Assembly (NCBI GenBank): GCA_900757795.1
Contig: CAAEPE010000036.1
Span: 1-64,000, forward strand
Direction of reading: 5' to 3'
Length of the DNA stretch: 64,000 nt
Source: an uncultured Phascolarctobacterium sp.
GTDB taxonomy: Bacteria > Bacillota > Negativicutes > Acidaminococcales > Acidaminococcaceae
Shown: positions 41,636 through 50,074 of the stretch, one piece after another
Numbering within the stretch: position 1 is the first letter of the stretch
Layout of the letters: every line of letters starts with the position of its first letter
Program-made: the position numbers and the translations under genes
The notes under the pieces: generated by a model
Databases searched by the model: none
The model's input: the letters and a program-made list of their open reading frames with translations, nothing else
What the model was told of the DNA's origin: nothing

Positions 41636-42388
41636 ATGATGAACGTTTTAGAAGTCAATAATGTATCAATTAAGTATATTACTGGAGATCTTAAAAGTAT
41701 AGGATTAAAAGAGTATGTAATGCGCAAATTAAACCACGACTATCATATCAAAGAGTTTTGGGCTGATAAGGATATTACTTTTTCTTTGATTAAAGGCGAC
41801 ATGTTAGGTATAATTGGTACAAATGGTGCTGGTAAGTCAACATTACTCAAAGCCATTTCTGGTATTATGATTCCTTCAAAGGGTTTTGTAAAAAGGCAAG
41901 GTAAAATAGCAGCATTATTAGAATTGGCTAGTGGTTTTGATGGTGATTTAACCGTTAAAGAAAATGCTTATTTGCGTGGAGCTTTGTTAGGCTATACTCG
42001 TAGATTTATGGATGAAACTTATGATCAAATTATTGAGTTTGCTGAATTAAAAGAATTTGAAGAAATACCTTTTAAACAACTTTCATCAGGTATGAAGTCA
42101 AGATTGGCTTTTTCTATTGCATCTTTGGTGAGCCCGGACATTTTAATTTTGGATGAAGTTCTATCCGTAGGCGATGGTGCTTTTAGAAAGAAAAGTGAAG
42201 CTAAAATGAAAGAAATTATTAATAGTGGTGCAACTACTATATTAGTTTCGCATTCATTAGCGCAAGTACGTAGTATGTGCAATAAAATTCTTTGGCTACA
42301 TAAAGGTCGCCAAATTGCTTTTGGTGATAATGTAAAAAAAATCTGTGATGATTACCAATCATTTTTAGATGGAAAACTAAAAATTTAA
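41636..42388 (+). CDS. ABC exporter ATP-binding protein (Wzt/TagH-like), copy 2
   Basis: A paralogue of the ATPase at 34669, with Walker A GTNGAGKST (61-69), signature LSSGMKSRLAF, Walker B ILILDEVLSVGDGAFRKKS and SHSLAQVR. It shares the same pre-Walker insert (ITGDLKSIGLKEYVM) and also lacks a C-terminal carbohydrate-binding domain. ATG 41636 and ATG 41639 are both possible after AAAAGGA. The strong similarity of the two ATPases and the two permeases indicates duplication of the whole pair, or acquisition of two related clusters. Confidence 0.92.
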   Translation: MMNVLEVNNVSIKYITGDLKSIGLKEYVMRKLNHDYHIKEFWADKDITFSLIKGDMLGIIGTNGAGKSTLLKAISGIMIPSKGFVKRQGKIAALLELASGFDGDLTVKENAYLRGALLGYTRRFMDETYDQIIEFAELKEFEEIPFKQLSSGMKSRLAFSIASLVSPDILILDEVLSVGDGAFRKKSEAKMKEIINSGATTILVSHSLAQVRSMCNKILWLHKGRQIAFGDNVKKICDDYQSFLDGKLKI

Positions 42389-42429
42389 GTATATTAGTAA
42401 ATTTTCGTAGCTTTAAGAGGTGAGTTAAG

Positions 42430-43449
42430 ATGACTATTATCGTAACCGGCGGTGCTGGCTTTATCGGCTCAAATTTTATTTTTCATATGCTGGAAAAGTA
42501 TCCGGAGTATCGCATTATTTGTTTGGATAAATTGACCTATGCAGGAAATTTATCTACTTTGGCAAGTGTGATGGATAATACCAATTTTCGCTTTGTGAAG
42601 GCAGATATATGCGATAGAGAAGCAGTGTACAAGCTTTTTGATGAAGAGCATCCTGATATTGTAGTAAATTTTGCTGCGGAAAGTCACGTTGACCGTTCTA
42701 TTGAAGACCCGGGAATATTTTTGCAGACTAATATCATGGGTACGGCAACGTTGATGGACGCTTGCCGTAAATTTGGCATAAAGCGTTATCATCAAGTTTC
42801 TACCGATGAAGTGTACGGCGATTTACCTTTGGATAGACCTGATTTGTTTTTTACGGAGGAAACTCCCCTTCACACTAGCAGTCCGTATTCTTCTTCCAAG
42901 GCTGGCGCTGATTTATTGGTAATGGCCTATCACCGTACTTATGGCTTGCCTGTGACTATTTCTCGTTGCTCCAATAATTATGGTCCTTATCATTTTCCGG
43001 AGAAGCTAATTCCTTTGATGATTGCCAACGCTTTGGCAGATAAGCCGTTGCCTGTTTATGGCGAAGGCTTAAATGTGCGCGATTGGTTATATGTTGAGGA
43101 CCACTGCAAAGCTATTGACTTGATTCTTCATAAAGGCAGAGTGGGTGAGGTTTATAATATCGGCGGTCACAATGAAATGCGTAATATTGATATCGTAAAG
43201 TTAATCTGCAAGGAACTTGGTAAGCCGGAAAGCTTAATCACGCACGTGACAGACCGCAAAGGTCACGATATGCGTTACGCTATTGATCCGACAAAAATTC
43301 ATAATGAATTAGGCTGGCTGCCGGAAACTAAGTTTGCTGATGGTATCAAAAAAACTATCAAATGGTATCTTGAAAATAAAAAATGGTGGCAGGATATTAT
43401 TAGCGGCGAATATCAAAAGTATTATGAGAAAATGTATGGGAATAGATAA
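42430..43449 (+). CDS. rmlB: dTDP-glucose 4,6-dehydratase
   Basis: Converts dTDP-glucose to dTDP-4-keto-6-deoxyglucose with tightly bound NAD+. The Rossmann loop TGGAGFIGSNF, AAESHVDRSI, STDEVYGDL, the catalytic YSSSKAGAD (YxxxK) and SRCSNNYGPYHFPEKLIP are all present in order; 339 residues is typical. AGAGGTGAG precedes the ATG. Its composition is less AT-rich than the glycosyltransferase genes, closer to the chromosome core. Last gene of the glycan cluster. Confidence 0.96.
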   Translation: MTIIVTGGAGFIGSNFIFHMLEKYPEYRIICLDKLTYAGNLSTLASVMDNTNFRFVKADICDREAVYKLFDEEHPDIVVNFAAESHVDRSIEDPGIFLQTNIMGTATLMDACRKFGIKRYHQVSTDEVYGDLPLDRPDLFFTEETPLHTSSPYSSSKAGADLLVMAYHRTYGLPVTISRCSNNYGPYHFPEKLIPLMIANALADKPLPVYGEGLNVRDWLYVEDHCKAIDLILHKGRVGEVYNIGGHNEMRNIDIVKLICKELGKPESLITHVTDRKGHDMRYAIDPTKIHNELGWLPETKFADGIKKTIKWYLENKKWWQDIISGEYQKYYEKMYGNR

Positions 43450-43590
43450 TTTATTGTTGCATACAATAGAAAGAGGATTACACTACAGAAAGCGATATGA
43501 TACTTCTAAAGTAGATTAGTTTATTTTAGGAGTGTTTTTGTAATTTACAAGCGTTGTATGAACAATAGGTAGTAATCATAGGTACGTTTA

Positions 43591-43619
43591 TTGACTTTAT
43601 TAAGTTGTTCGTCTATAAT
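43591..43619 (+). promoter_or_regulatory. Promoter of the toxin-antitoxin pair
   Basis: TTGACT and TATAAT are spaced by 17 bp, 72 bp before the antitoxin ATG. A small repeat TTCTT-N7-AAGAA (43621-43637) just downstream could be the autoregulatory site. The rest of 43450-43690 holds no gene that I can support. Confidence 0.8.
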
Positions 43620-43690
43620 ATTCTTAGAAACCAAGAAATGAGAAACAAAGAAAAATCTGCTTTAATGTAAAAGATAAGGAGATAAAAATC

Positions 43691-44068
43691 ATGGTTACAG
43701 CAACATTGGAAAAAGATAGCGCAAAAGTGAATAGAAAAATTTTGAGCATTTCCTCTAAACGACAAATAACGATACCGCAGAAGTTTTACCAATTATTAGG
43801 TTTTGGAGATGAAGCAGAATGTGTGGTACGTGATAACGCATTGATTATTCGTCCTGTTAAAGCTGTTTTGGACGGAGTTTTTGCAGAACAGATACTTGCA
43901 GAACTTATTGCACAAGGCTTTTCGGGGCAAGAATTGCTTTGTGAGTTCAAGAAAAAACAGGCACAGGTTAGACCTGCGGTTGAAGCAATGCTGTTAGATG
44001 CTAAACGTGTTGTTGAAGGCAAAGAAAAATATGTAAGTTATGATGATGTCTTTGATATGGAGGACTGA
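43691..44068 (+). CDS. AbrB/SpoVT-type antitoxin
   Basis: A DNA-binding antitoxin expected to repress its own operon and neutralise the downstream toxin. The swapped-hairpin AbrB domain occupies about residues 18-60 (ILSISSKRQITIPQKFYQLLGF ... CVVRDNALIIRPV). The C-terminal ~65 residues are helical and acidic, ending YDDVFDMED, which is likely the toxin-binding segment. AAGGAGA lies upstream of the ATG. 125 residues is longer than a minimal MazE/AbrB protein and recalls PrlF-like antitoxins paired with RelE-fold toxins. Confidence 0.87.
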   Translation: MVTATLEKDSAKVNRKILSISSKRQITIPQKFYQLLGFGDEAECVVRDNALIIRPVKAVLDGVFAEQILAELIAQGFSGQELLCEFKKKQAQVRPAVEAMLLDAKRVVEGKEKYVSYDDVFDMED

Positions 44069-44071
44069 TTT

Positions 44072-44365
44072 ATGCTAGAAGTGCGTTTTCTGCCTCCTGC
44101 TGCAAGATTCATTAAAAAACTGAAAGATAAGAAATTGAAGGCACTGTATAAAAAAGCTATTGATGAAATTTGTGAAGATTATACAGTCGGCGAGGAAAAA
44201 CTAGGAGATTTAAGTGATATTTATGGTTATGATATTTACTACAATAAAACAAATTATGAAATAGCATATACAGTTGAGCGTGTAGGTGATGAGGTTATTG
44301 TGGTAATTATGGCTGGAACAAGAGAAAACTTTTATGAGCAACTGAAACGGTATTTGAAAAGTTAA
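44072..44365 (+). CDS. RelE/ParE-type toxin
   Basis: A small basic protein of the RelE/ParE fold, 97 residues: LEVRFLPPAARFIKKLKDKKLKALYKKAIDEI (N-terminal helices), LSDIYGYDIYYNKTNYEIAYTVE (central strands) and VVIMAGTRENFYEQLKRYL (C-terminal strand/helix). RelE types cut mRNA in the ribosome and ParE types poison gyrase; the sequence does not decide which. It starts 3 bp after the antitoxin stop, so it is co-translated. A terminator follows. Confidence 0.87.
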   Translation: MLEVRFLPPAARFIKKLKDKKLKALYKKAIDEICEDYTVGEEKLGDLSDIYGYDIYYNKTNYEIAYTVERVGDEVIVVIMAGTRENFYEQLKRYLKS

Positions 44366-44398
44366 TAGGTAATCAAAAAAATTTAAGAATAATATAAA

Positions 44399-44439
44399 AT
44401 GAGCACCTGTCAGAAGAATCTGTTGGGTGCTTATTTTTT
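44399..44439 (+). terminator. Terminator after the toxin gene
   Basis: The outer stem AGCACC / GGTGCT with a partly paired inner CAG/CTG arm is followed by TATTTTTT. Confidence 0.75.
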
Positions 44440-44512
44440 ACCATATTAAAAAAACTTTATAATTTTTATGTTCCCCTCTCACACTTTTTTTACAAAAATG
44501 TAAAGCGGATAT

Positions 44513-44541
44513 TTGTCATAACAGCATATTTAGTGTATAAT
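44513..44541 (+). promoter_or_regulatory. Promoter of the rnj-ftsK-rodZ run
   Basis: TTGTCA and TATAAT are spaced by 17 bp, about 100 bp upstream of the RNase J start. Confidence 0.75.
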
Positions 44542-44641
44542 ATAATGGAGAGTATGTGTGCGGACATCGTGTACCTAAAAATAAAAAGTTCTACATTTGT
44601 GCGGATATAATACAAAATAAAAAAATGGAGGTGTATTTTTT

Positions 44642-46306
44642 TTGGGAAAATTTCAAAAGAAAGTGCAAATCATTCCTCTGGGCGGTCTAGGGGAAATTGG
44701 TAAAAATATGACTGTTTTTCGTTATGGCGATGACATGATTCTTATTGATGCCGGCTTAATGTTTCCGGAGGACGATATGCTGGGCATTGATTTGGTCATT
44801 CCGGATATAACGTATTTAATAGAAAATCAAGATAAATTGAAGGGTATTTTTTTAACGCATGGACACGAGGACCATATTGGCGCGCTGCCCTACGTAATGA
44901 AGCAAGTAGATTGTCCTGTATACGGTACCGCACTTACTCTAGGTATTTTGCAAGGACGTTTAAAGGAAAACGGCGTCGGCTCGGAAAATCTTCGTACTAT
45001 AAAACCCGGCGATAAAATTAGCGCCGGTGCTTTTAAAATGGATTTTATTCGCGTAAACCATAGTATTCCTGACGCTATCGCTATTGCTATCGGCACGCCT
45101 ATTGGTACGATAATTCACACAGGCGATTTTAAAATTGACCACACTCCCGTTGACGGACAGGTTACGGAGTTTAATAAATTTGCCGAGTATGGCGACCGCG
45201 GCGTGTTGGCTTTATTGGCTGACAGTACTAACGCCGAACGCCCCGGCTTTACTCCCAGCGAGAAAATGGTTGGCAGAACTTTTGACGATGAGTTCCGCTA
45301 TGCTAAAAATCGTATTATTGTAGCTACTTTTTCTTCCAACGTCCATCGTATTCAGCAGGTTATTGACGCAGCCATGAAATATGACCGCAAGGTAGCCGTT
45401 ATTGGCCGTAGTATGGTTAATGTGGTAAGCATTGCTAAGGATCTGGGATATTTAAAGGCTCCTGAAGGCGAGATTATCGATATTGATGAAGCGCACAATT
45501 ATACGCCTGATAAAATTGTGATTATTACTACCGGTAGTCAGGGCGAGCCGATGAGCGCTTTGACGCGTATGGCTATGAATGACCATAAAAAGGTTGACAT
45601 TATGCCCGGTGATACGGTAATTATTTCCGCAACGCCTATTCCCGGCAACGAAAAGCTTGTTTCCCGCACTATTGACCATTTATATAAGCTGGGCGCAGAT
45701 GTTATTTACGAAAAAAGTAACGGCGTACATGTTTCCGGACATGCCAGCCAAGAGGAAATCAAATTGATGCATAATTTAGTGCGTCCTCGTTTCTTTATTC
45801 CTGTGCATGGCGAGTTCCGTCATTTGATTAAACATGCTAATCTGGCGCAAAGCCTGGGGATGCCCAAAGAAAATATTGTTATTGCCGAAAACGGCAGCGT
45901 TATTGAATTGACGCAGAATAGTATTGGTATTACTGGTAAGGTGCCTGCGGGTAAGGTTTTGGTTGATGGTCTTGGCGTTGGCGATGTTGGCAATATCGTT
46001 CTGCGAGATCGCCGTCAGCTTTCGCAGGACGGTATTATGATTGTTGTTGTAACTATTGACAGAGAAAATTGTCATGTGGTATCAGGTCCGGATATTGTTT
46101 CCCGCGGTTTTGTTTACGTGCGTGAGGCAGAGGGGTTAATGGATGAAGCACGCGAAAAAGTGCAGCAGGCTTTGGAACGCTGTGAAGAAAACGGCGTATC
46201 TGAATGGTCTGCCATAAAATCCACTGTGCGCGACAGCTTAGGCCGTTTCCTTTATGAGCGTACCCGCCGTCGTCCCATGATTCTGCCGATTATTATGGAG
46301 ATTTAA
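44642..46306 (+). CDS. rnj: Ribonuclease J
   Basis: A dual 5'-3' exo- and endoribonuclease for mRNA turnover and rRNA maturation in Firmicutes. The metallo-beta-lactamase motif is THGHEDHIGALP (H73, H75, D77, H78). The beta-CASP segment follows (IVATFSSNVHRIQQVIDAA, GSQGEPMSAL, SGHASQEEIKL), then PVHGEFRHL and a C-terminal domain. 554 residues is full length. The start is TTG 44642, 8 nt after TGGAGGTG; no ATG fits. It is the first gene after the strong promoter at 44513. Confidence 0.96.
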   Translation: MGKFQKKVQIIPLGGLGEIGKNMTVFRYGDDMILIDAGLMFPEDDMLGIDLVIPDITYLIENQDKLKGIFLTHGHEDHIGALPYVMKQVDCPVYGTALTLGILQGRLKENGVGSENLRTIKPGDKISAGAFKMDFIRVNHSIPDAIAIAIGTPIGTIIHTGDFKIDHTPVDGQVTEFNKFAEYGDRGVLALLADSTNAERPGFTPSEKMVGRTFDDEFRYAKNRIIVATFSSNVHRIQQVIDAAMKYDRKVAVIGRSMVNVVSIAKDLGYLKAPEGEIIDIDEAHNYTPDKIVIITTGSQGEPMSALTRMAMNDHKKVDIMPGDTVIISATPIPGNEKLVSRTIDHLYKLGADVIYEKSNGVHVSGHASQEEIKLMHNLVRPRFFIPVHGEFRHLIKHANLAQSLGMPKENIVIAENGSVIELTQNSIGITGKVPAGKVLVDGLGVGDVGNIVLRDRRQLSQDGIMIVVVTIDRENCHVVSGPDIVSRGFVYVREAEGLMDEAREKVQQALERCEENGVSEWSAIKSTVRDSLGRFLYERTRRRPMILPIIMEI

Positions 46307-46322
46307 GGATAGGAGTTTTACC

Positions 46323-49049
46323 TTGACCAAGGATAGAGTAAAAAGGAAGCAAAAACAAAATAACGATTCTGCTGCGGCTTTATATGCGGCTGGCTTCTTT
46401 TTGCTGGCAGGAATAATTTTTGCTGTGGCATTGTTTAGCGATGCAAACAGCGCGATTTTTGGCTTTGTTGCTAAATGCCAAAGCTATCTTTTGGGCAAAG
46501 GTGCATTTTTATTGTCTGTAACTTGCTTTTTGCTGTCTTGGAAACTTTATTGGGACGGAAAAATCACCCTGCTGCAGAAAAAAACACTGGCTTTTATCTT
46601 GGTGATGCTGTGCCTTTTTGGCACAGCTCATCATGTTTTTGTGGCTGTAAACGAAGAGCTTACGCCGCATCTTTTGCCTAATGGCGGCGGTTTGATCGGA
46701 GGACTGCTAGTTTTGCCTTTGCATCGTTCTTTGGGTGTGATCGGTACTTGGTTGGTTTTAGCTTTTGGCTGGCTTGCAAGCATTTGGTTACTGTTTCCCG
46801 TAAGCACTATTTGGAACTGGCTTTCCGGGCTGATTGCCGATATTACCGGCAGCAGTGACGAAATTGATGTGCGGCAGTTGGAGCAGGAGCAGAAAGTAAA
46901 GCCGCAAAAATCTGCCGGCAGCCAAATTATTCCTAATAAAAATAAAGCTGTCGCTAATAATTCTATTAGAAGTATTTATCGCAGCGGTGAGTTTGGTACT
47001 TTTACCGACGGTATTGAAAAAAAATCATCTATCAAAAGTATTTTAGGTGTGAAAAATAATCCTTATGATGAAGAGCCTATTAAACAGGAGCTGGAGCACG
47101 ACCCGATCCAAGTGCCGGAGTGGCAGTCCGTTTCCGCTAAGGAAAATAAGGTTGTTGTGCCGGTACCGGAGTGGAAATCTTCCGTTAAGGAAAATAATGT
47201 TGTCTTGCGTCCGGTTATCAATTACGATAACGGTGATGTGGCAACGCCTATGCCGGAGCATCGTTTTCTGGACGGTTCTGCGCCTGCGCCGGAGGCAGAG
47301 CGTCCTGTAATTCAAGAAGCTCCTTCGATTATTCACAACGAATATAGAGAGCGTTTAAAAGAAGTTACTGCTGAAAAAATTGCTCAAGTCGCAACCAAAA
47401 ATAATGCGATAACGATTACTGACGTTGAGCAGCCGGAGGAACGCAAAATTGCGATTTATGACAGTGCCGATAAGGTGCAGGATGCGGTAACTGAAACAGT
47501 AAACGAAACGCAGACTGCTGCTGAACCGGCTGTTGAGGAAACGGCTGCCAACAACGAAGATAATGAAGATAATAATGAAGAAAATGAAAATCTTGAGGCT
47601 AATGCTTATCAGTTGCCGCCTTTAGAGCTTTTAGATATGCCGCGCGTCAGCGACCCGATGTCCTACCAAAAGGATATTATGGAGCAATGTGCCGTCTTGG
47701 AGCAAACGCTGGCAGATTTTCGCGTGCGGGCTAAGGTTATCGCCGTAACTCGCGGACCATCCGTAACGCGCTTTGAACTGGAACCAGCTCCGGGCGTTAA
47801 GGTCAGCTCCGTCGTAAATTTGGCTGACGATATTGCTTTGCGCTTGGCAGCGCCCGGCGTGCGTATTGAAGCGCCAATTCCCGGTAAATCGGCTATCGGT
47901 ATTGAAGCGCCGAATATTAAAAATGATACGGTGTGCTTCCGCGAGGTAGTTGACGCTGCCAATGTGCGCAATGCCGCTTCGCGTTTATGTATTGGATTGG
48001 GCAAGGATATCAGCGGCGAAATTATTTCTGCCGATTTGGCGAAAATGCCGCACTTGCTGGTAGCAGGCTCTACCGGCAGCGGTAAATCAGTCTGCATTAA
48101 TACGATTATTGCCGGAATTTTGTACAAGGCGCGTCCGGAAGAGGTCAAGCTGATTTTGGTTGACCCCAAGGTAGTCGAGCTGTCTAATTATAACGGCATT
48201 CCACATCTTTTGACGCCCGTAGTAACGGAGCCGAAAAAAGCTGCATCTGCTCTGCATTGGGCTGTGGCGGAAATGGAGCGTCGTTATAAGCTGTTTGCTG
48301 ATAATCATGTGCGCGAAATCAACAGCTATAACGCGCAGACCACAGAAAAAATGCCATTCATTGTTATCATTATCGACGAATTGTCCGATTTGATGATGGT
48401 AGCTAAGGTTGATGTAGAGGATGCCATTCTGCGTTTGGCACAGAAAGCGCGCGCTGCCGGTATTCATTTGATTTTGGCAACCCAGCGTCCTTCCGTAGAT
48501 GTTATCACGGGTATTGTAAAGGCAAACATTCCCTCTCGTATTGCTTTTGCTGTTTCTTCACAAACGGATTCCCGTACCATTATTGATATGGGCGGCGCGG
48601 AAAAGCTTTTGGGCAAGGGCGATATGCTTTTTTATCCTATTGGCTTTAATAAACCGGTGCGTGTGCAGGGTGCGTTTGTGACCGATGATGAGTTAAATAA
48701 AATTGTGCAGTTTATTGTGCAGCAGTCCATTCCTGTTAATTACACCGAAGAGGTTACGCAGCAGGAGCTGGAATGCGACAGTAAAAATAAAAATAATTCG
48801 TCCGAAGAAGCAGGCAGCGATTTATCTGCGGAGGATGAATTGTTCCCGGATGCTTTGAGTTTAGTTTTAGATATGGGACAAGCGTCGGCTTCTATGCTGC
48901 AAAGACGTTTCCGTATCGGTTATACTAGAGCTGCGCGTTTAGTTGATAATATGGAAGAACTGGGAATTGTGGGCCAATCCGTCGGCAGCAAGCCCAGAGA
49001 GGTTATTATGTCCCGCCAGGAAGCAGAGGAGCGTTTTCTTAAGGCTTGA
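46323..49049 (+). CDS. ftsK: DNA translocase FtsK/SpoIIIE
   Basis: A septum-anchored hexameric motor that clears chromosome ends during division. Four or so N-terminal membrane helices (about residues 18-170) precede a ~280-residue low-complexity linker rich in Glu, Ala and Asn (for example NNEDNEDNNEENEN). The motor domain follows, with Walker A GSTGSGKSV near residue 583 and Walker B IIIDELSDLMM. The C-terminal winged helix (gamma domain, about 840-905, MLQRRFRIGYTRAARL) reads KOPS/SRS orientation sequences. The start is TTG after AGGAG. It is located between rnj and rodZ, as is common in Firmicutes. Confidence 0.96.
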   Translation: MTKDRVKRKQKQNNDSAAALYAAGFFLLAGIIFAVALFSDANSAIFGFVAKCQSYLLGKGAFLLSVTCFLLSWKLYWDGKITLLQKKTLAFILVMLCLFGTAHHVFVAVNEELTPHLLPNGGGLIGGLLVLPLHRSLGVIGTWLVLAFGWLASIWLLFPVSTIWNWLSGLIADITGSSDEIDVRQLEQEQKVKPQKSAGSQIIPNKNKAVANNSIRSIYRSGEFGTFTDGIEKKSSIKSILGVKNNPYDEEPIKQELEHDPIQVPEWQSVSAKENKVVVPVPEWKSSVKENNVVLRPVINYDNGDVATPMPEHRFLDGSAPAPEAERPVIQEAPSIIHNEYRERLKEVTAEKIAQVATKNNAITITDVEQPEERKIAIYDSADKVQDAVTETVNETQTAAEPAVEETAANNEDNEDNNEENENLEANAYQLPPLELLDMPRVSDPMSYQKDIMEQCAVLEQTLADFRVRAKVIAVTRGPSVTRFELEPAPGVKVSSVVNLADDIALRLAAPGVRIEAPIPGKSAIGIEAPNIKNDTVCFREVVDAANVRNAASRLCIGLGKDISGEIISADLAKMPHLLVAGSTGSGKSVCINTIIAGILYKARPEEVKLILVDPKVVELSNYNGIPHLLTPVVTEPKKAASALHWAVAEMERRYKLFADNHVREINSYNAQTTEKMPFIVIIIDELSDLMMVAKVDVEDAILRLAQKARAAGIHLILATQRPSVDVITGIVKANIPSRIAFAVSSQTDSRTIIDMGGAEKLLGKGDMLFYPIGFNKPVRVQGAFVTDDELNKIVQFIVQQSIPVNYTEEVTQQELECDSKNKNNSSEEAGSDLSAEDELFPDALSLVLDMGQASASMLQRRFRIGYTRAARLVDNMEELGIVGQSVGSKPREVIMSRQEAEERFLKA

Positions 49050-49069
49050 TCAAGGGGAGGTACTGACAA

Positions 49070-50053
49070 ATGGACATGGAAAAAAGCGTTGGTGCAATTC
49101 TGCGCGAAGCGCGTTTGGCTAAAGGCTTGTCGTTAATGGATGTGGAAAAAGGTACCAGCATTCGCAGCCGTTATTTGGAAGCTGTGGAAAAGGATGAATA
49201 TGATAAAACGCCGGGAGAAGTTTTTCTCAAAGGTATTATTCGCAATTACGGCAATTTTTTGGGCTTGGACGGTTTAGAATTAGTTAATATGTATAAGGCC
49301 AGCGCCGCCGGTTTGGCAGCAGATAAGGTGCGCGCCGCAGGCATCCGCGAGGTGGATAAGGTAAAGCTGAACATTCAGCTTAAGAATCCGCGGGATATTG
49401 GCAGTGGTACGGGACGTATGGAACTGCCCGCTATCAATATGAAGCAAATTTTGGCAGGCTTAGTTGTAGTTGTGGTGCTGGTTGCCGGTTATTTTGCTAT
49501 TCCCGGAGCTATCAACTATTTTAGAAATCGTCCTCAGCCTGTGGTTGAGCAGGAGCAGCAAGCACCAGCCGCTACTAATGCCGAAGATACGGCAGCCAAA
49601 GCGCCTGTTGATAAAATTCAGGTTGATATGGAAGCCAACGGCTCTTGTTGGCTGGAGGTAAACGCTGACGGTAAAGAAATTTTTGCCGGAATGTTGTCTG
49701 CTAAGGACAAAAAAACTTATGAAGCCAAAGAAAAATTGATTATAAAATTTGGTAATATCGGTGTTATTCAATTGGCGGTGAACGGCGAGCCGGTAAATTT
49801 GCAGGGCGAGCATGGTGTGGCCGTAAAAACTTATATGCTGCGAAATGCTAAGGTAGTGCAGGAGCAGGTTCCGCAACCGGTAGCTGTACCAGCAGCAGAG
49901 ACCCAAGCTAAAGAAAAATCTGAAGTGGAGCCTGCAATTCCGGCAACGAAAAGTGCACCGGTAGCTCAAAATTCTGTGCAGGAGACTAAAGAAGCTGCTG
50001 CCAATACTGCGGCTGCAGCTAATGAACAAAATTCTGTACAAGATAAAAAGTAA
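49070..50053 (+). CDS. rodZ: RodZ-like cytoskeletal/HTH membrane protein
   Basis: A cell-shape protein linking the MreB cytoskeleton to the envelope in rod-shaped bacteria. The N-terminal Xre-type HTH (about residues 5-70: VGAILREARLAKGLSLMDVEKGT ... FLKGIIRNYG), one transmembrane helix (about 126-147), and a periplasmic DUF4115-type domain (about 185-270, WLEVNADGKEIFAGML) give the classic layout. The last ~55 residues are an Ala/Glu/Gln-rich tail. GGGGAGG is 9 nt before the ATG. It lies 20 bp after ftsK. Confidence 0.92.
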   Translation: MDMEKSVGAILREARLAKGLSLMDVEKGTSIRSRYLEAVEKDEYDKTPGEVFLKGIIRNYGNFLGLDGLELVNMYKASAAGLAADKVRAAGIREVDKVKLNIQLKNPRDIGSGTGRMELPAINMKQILAGLVVVVVLVAGYFAIPGAINYFRNRPQPVVEQEQQAPAATNAEDTAAKAPVDKIQVDMEANGSCWLEVNADGKEIFAGMLSAKDKKTYEAKEKLIIKFGNIGVIQLAVNGEPVNLQGEHGVAVKTYMLRNAKVVQEQVPQPVAVPAAETQAKEKSEVEPAIPATKSAPVAQNSVQETKEAAANTAAAANEQNSVQDKK

Positions 50054-50074
50054 TATGGGAGATTATAAATTTTA

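Noticed and set aside
25989..43449. tRNA-Thr as an integration site for the glycan island
   Set aside because: I looked for a copy of the tRNA 3' end near the right boundary of the cluster and found none, and there is no integrase gene, so site-specific integration is not supported.
43334..43519. Small + strand frame across the 3' end of rmlB
   Set aside because: Most of it overlaps rmlB in another frame, and it has no ribosome-binding site.
47043..47336. Reverse and forward short frames in the ftsK linker
   Set aside because: They are shadows of the repetitive low-complexity FtsK linker.
49460..50041. Reverse-strand frame of 193 codons opposite rodZ
   Set aside because: Opposite a clear RodZ-like gene; low-complexity Ala/Glu coding on the + strand yields the long antisense frame.
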